DNA of 64,000 nucleotides from an uncultured Lactobacillus sp. (GTDB lineage: Bacteria > Bacillota > Bacilli > Lactobacillales > Lactobacillaceae): contig CAJUNC010000010.1 in the NCBI GenBank assembly GCA_910587695.1, forward strand, positions 6,086 through 70,085, written 5' to 3'. Shown here piece after piece: positions 62,781 through 64,000 of the stretch. The notes below the pieces were generated by a model. It was given only the letters and a program-made list of their open reading frames with translations, was not told the origin of the DNA and ran no database searches. Position 1 is the first letter of the stretch. Every line of letters starts with the position of its first letter. The position numbers were made by a program, and so were the translations under genes.

Positions 62781-63356
62781 TTAATCAATGATCAAATGGA
62801 CCTGTCTTTTCAACTCAGGCAATACCTCTTTGGCAAACCAAGGATTCTTACTTTGCCAAAGCTTGTTACGCGGCGAAGGATGAACTAAGGGAAAATATCT
62901 TGGTAGATATGTCTGGTAGTCGTGTACGATATCAGTTAATTTCGCACTGCTTTTAAGCTGGAGATAATACTTAGTTGCATAACTTCCTACAAGTAACGTC
63001 AATTCTAGTTCAGGCATCTGTTTTAATAACAACGGATGCCATTTTTTAGCAAAATCTTTTCGTGGTGGTAGATCCCCGCTCTTACCCTTGCCTGGAAAAT
63101 AAAAATCCATCGGTAAGATCGCAAAATCTTTTGACTGATAGAATTCTTCACGGGAAACTCCCATCCAAGCCCGTAAATTATCACCACTAGGGTCATTCCA
63201 AAACAACCGTGTATCCTGCGCCCGTTTTCCCGGTGCTTGTCCCACGATCAAGATCTTGGCTTCTTTTGGTGCTACATATAATGGGTCGATCCCAGCCTCG
63301 GTATATTTTTTATTTGCGTGATCGTTTTTTATCGCTTCAAAGATCGTATCTTGCAT
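62781..63356 (-). CDS. Uracil-DNA glycosylase-family protein
   Basis: 191 residues from ATG 63356 (AGGTGA upstream; a GTG nine bases earlier is an alternative). Active-site motif is VGQAPGKRAQ and the second motif VHPSPRN; PMDFYFPGKG lies between. These are signatures of the family 4/5-like UDG fold common in lactobacilli. DNA-repair role probable; substrate base is not certain. Confidence 0.88.
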   Translation of the reverse strand: MQDTIFEAIKNDHANKKYTEAGIDPLYVAPKEAKILIVGQAPGKRAQDTRLFWNDPSGDNLRAWMGVSREEFYQSKDFAILPMDFYFPGKGKSGDLPPRKDFAKKWHPLLLKQMPELELTLLVGSYATKYYLQLKSSAKLTDIVHDYQTYLPRYFPLVHPSPRNKLWQSKNPWFAKEVLPELKRQVHLIID

Positions 63357-63395
63357 ATCGTTCACCTATCCTTACCCACAGCCTAGCATACAAAT

Positions 63396-63475
63396 AAAAA
63401 AAGTGCCACACAAATGCGTGACACCAAGCCTTTGACGTGACCGCCAAAGCGCCCCTGCCAAGGAACTATATTATA
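63396..63475 (-). ncRNA. Candidate structured RNA between serC and the UDG-family gene
   Basis: On the minus strand, TATAAT (63470-63475) is followed by about 70 bases with a CTTTG...CAAAG stem (around 63431-63449) and a fully paired 9-bp terminator stem (63403-63411 with 63416-63424) and seven T residues. It lies after serC and before the UDG-family gene. It may be only the serC terminator with a leader, or a small RNA. I recognise no family. Confidence 0.4.
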
Positions 63476-63481
63476 CCATGT

Positions 63482-64000
63482 TTATTTCATCGTGGCCGCA
63501 TAGATCCGGCGTTCTTTTTGCTCGAATGCTTTCATAAAATCAACTAGAGCCTTTACCCCTTCAAACGGAAAGGCATTGTACATGCTTGCCCGCATCCCAC
63601 CAGCCAAAACATGTCCTCGGATATTTTTTAGCCCGTTTTCCTCAGCTTGGGTGATGAATTTTTCATCAAGTTCTTTACTTCCCGTCGTAAAAGGAACATT
63701 TGTCAACGAACGATCAGGCGCATGTGCCGTCCCCAAAAAGAGTTTTGAGTTATCCAACATGTCATACAGAAGTGCCGTTTTAGCCTCATTTTGTTGTTGC
63801 ATCTGCTTTACGCCACCTTGTTTTTTCAACCATTGGAAAACTAGGCCAGCTGCATAGATCGGAAAAACTGGCGGTGTATTTAAATTAGAGTCACGTTTGA
63901 TCAACTTCACATAATCAAGCATTGAAGGCAGATCTTGTTCTTTGTCCAAAAGCGATTCTTTAACGATCACCAAAGTCAGCCCAGCCGGACCGATATTTTT
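63482..64000 (-). CDS. serC: Phosphoserine aminotransferase, N-terminal part outside the window
   Basis: The last 172 residues are visible and the frame is open to base 64000. KNIGPAGLTLVIVKES matches the post-PLP-lysine region of SerC, followed by NTPPVFPIYAAG, GKEL-like GSKELDEKFI and GHVLAGGMRASMYNAFP. It makes phosphoserine from 3-phosphohydroxypyruvate. The gene is partial at its 5' side. Confidence 0.93.
   Translation of the reverse strand, partial: KNIGPAGLTLVIVKESLLDKEQDLPSMLDYVKLIKRDSNLNTPPVFPIYAAGLVFQWLKKQGGVKQMQQQNEAKTALLYDMLDNSKLFLGTAHAPDRSLTNVPFTTGSKELDEKFITQAEENGLKNIRGHVLAGGMRASMYNAFPFEGVKALVDFMKAFEQKERRIYAATMK

Overview
The window is a chromosomal segment of a low-GC Gram-positive bacterium, most likely Lactobacillaceae and possibly the Ligilactobacillus group. 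The species is a guess from gene content only. The markers are a rsmG-noc-soj-parB-DUF951-ychF-DUF1129 cluster of the kind found near oriC, a FolT-type ECF transporter behind a tetrahydrofolate-riboswitch-like leader, YSIRK-type and LPXTG surface proteins, and strong AGGAGG ribosome binding sites. I see no rRNA, tRNA or CRISPR array.

Layout. (1) 1-3655: a large MucBP-repeat surface adhesin whose C-terminus lies outside the window, followed leftward-to-rightward by AT-rich non-coding DNA. (2) 4269-14044: an integrated element of about 9.8 kb in the 3' end of guaA. It is bounded by a 12-bp direct repeat and carries paired putative integrase arm sites near both ends. It encodes a tyrosine integrase, a DUF3173 partner, a Rep_2 rolling-circle initiator with a recognisable nick-site hairpin beside it, a membrane protein, an FtsK/TcpA-like ATPase, a small protein, an unrecognised 427-residue protein, an XRE repressor and a SEC10/PgrA-like LPXTG surface-exclusion protein. 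This looks like a compact integrative mobilizable element. (3) 14033-23056: guaA, coaA, a GDSL esterase, an MFS transporter, helD and a CPA2 antiporter. (4) 23073-27978: a GH35 beta-galactosidase with a cellobiose/lactose-type PTS EIIC and a divergent AraC regulator, then a histidine phosphatase. (5) 28016-34085: an ABC exporter, a UvrA-like ATPase, an HdeD-like membrane protein and ackA. (6) 34217-41640: a complete L-ascorbate (ula) operon facing a divergent unit of a membrane protein and a DeoR/UlaR-type regulator. (7) 41696-44390: another DeoR regulator and a lipase/membrane-protein pair that resembles a toxin-immunity arrangement. (8) 44690-49989: the chromosome segregation cluster. (9) 50127-53653: a degenerate alpha/beta hydrolase, an HD hydrolase, a candidate small RNA, a tandem pair of small membrane proteins (the first frameshifted) and an Rpn-family nuclease with an internal 12-bp repeat. 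(10) 53882-56352: a zinc ABC transporter operon with Zur-like boxes. (11) 56459-60612: a LanFEG-like ABC transporter with its two-component system. (12) 60822-64000: HD hydrolase, short RpiR-like regulator, folT-like gene with riboswitch, a uracil-DNA glycosylase-family gene and the 3' part of serC.

How the parts work together. The element at guaA has what it needs to integrate and excise, to start rolling-circle replication and to pump DNA, and it carries a surface protein that may control entry of related DNA. The metabolic blocks import and break down ascorbate and beta-galactosides, feeding the pentose phosphate pathway and acetate kinase. Two cre-like sites near the ula promoters and one in front of the EIIC gene suggest glucose repression. 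The most interesting leads are the minimal element with its own replication origin and exclusion protein, the TslA-like lipase pair, the two unidentified structured intergenic RNAs, and the small-membrane-protein pair.
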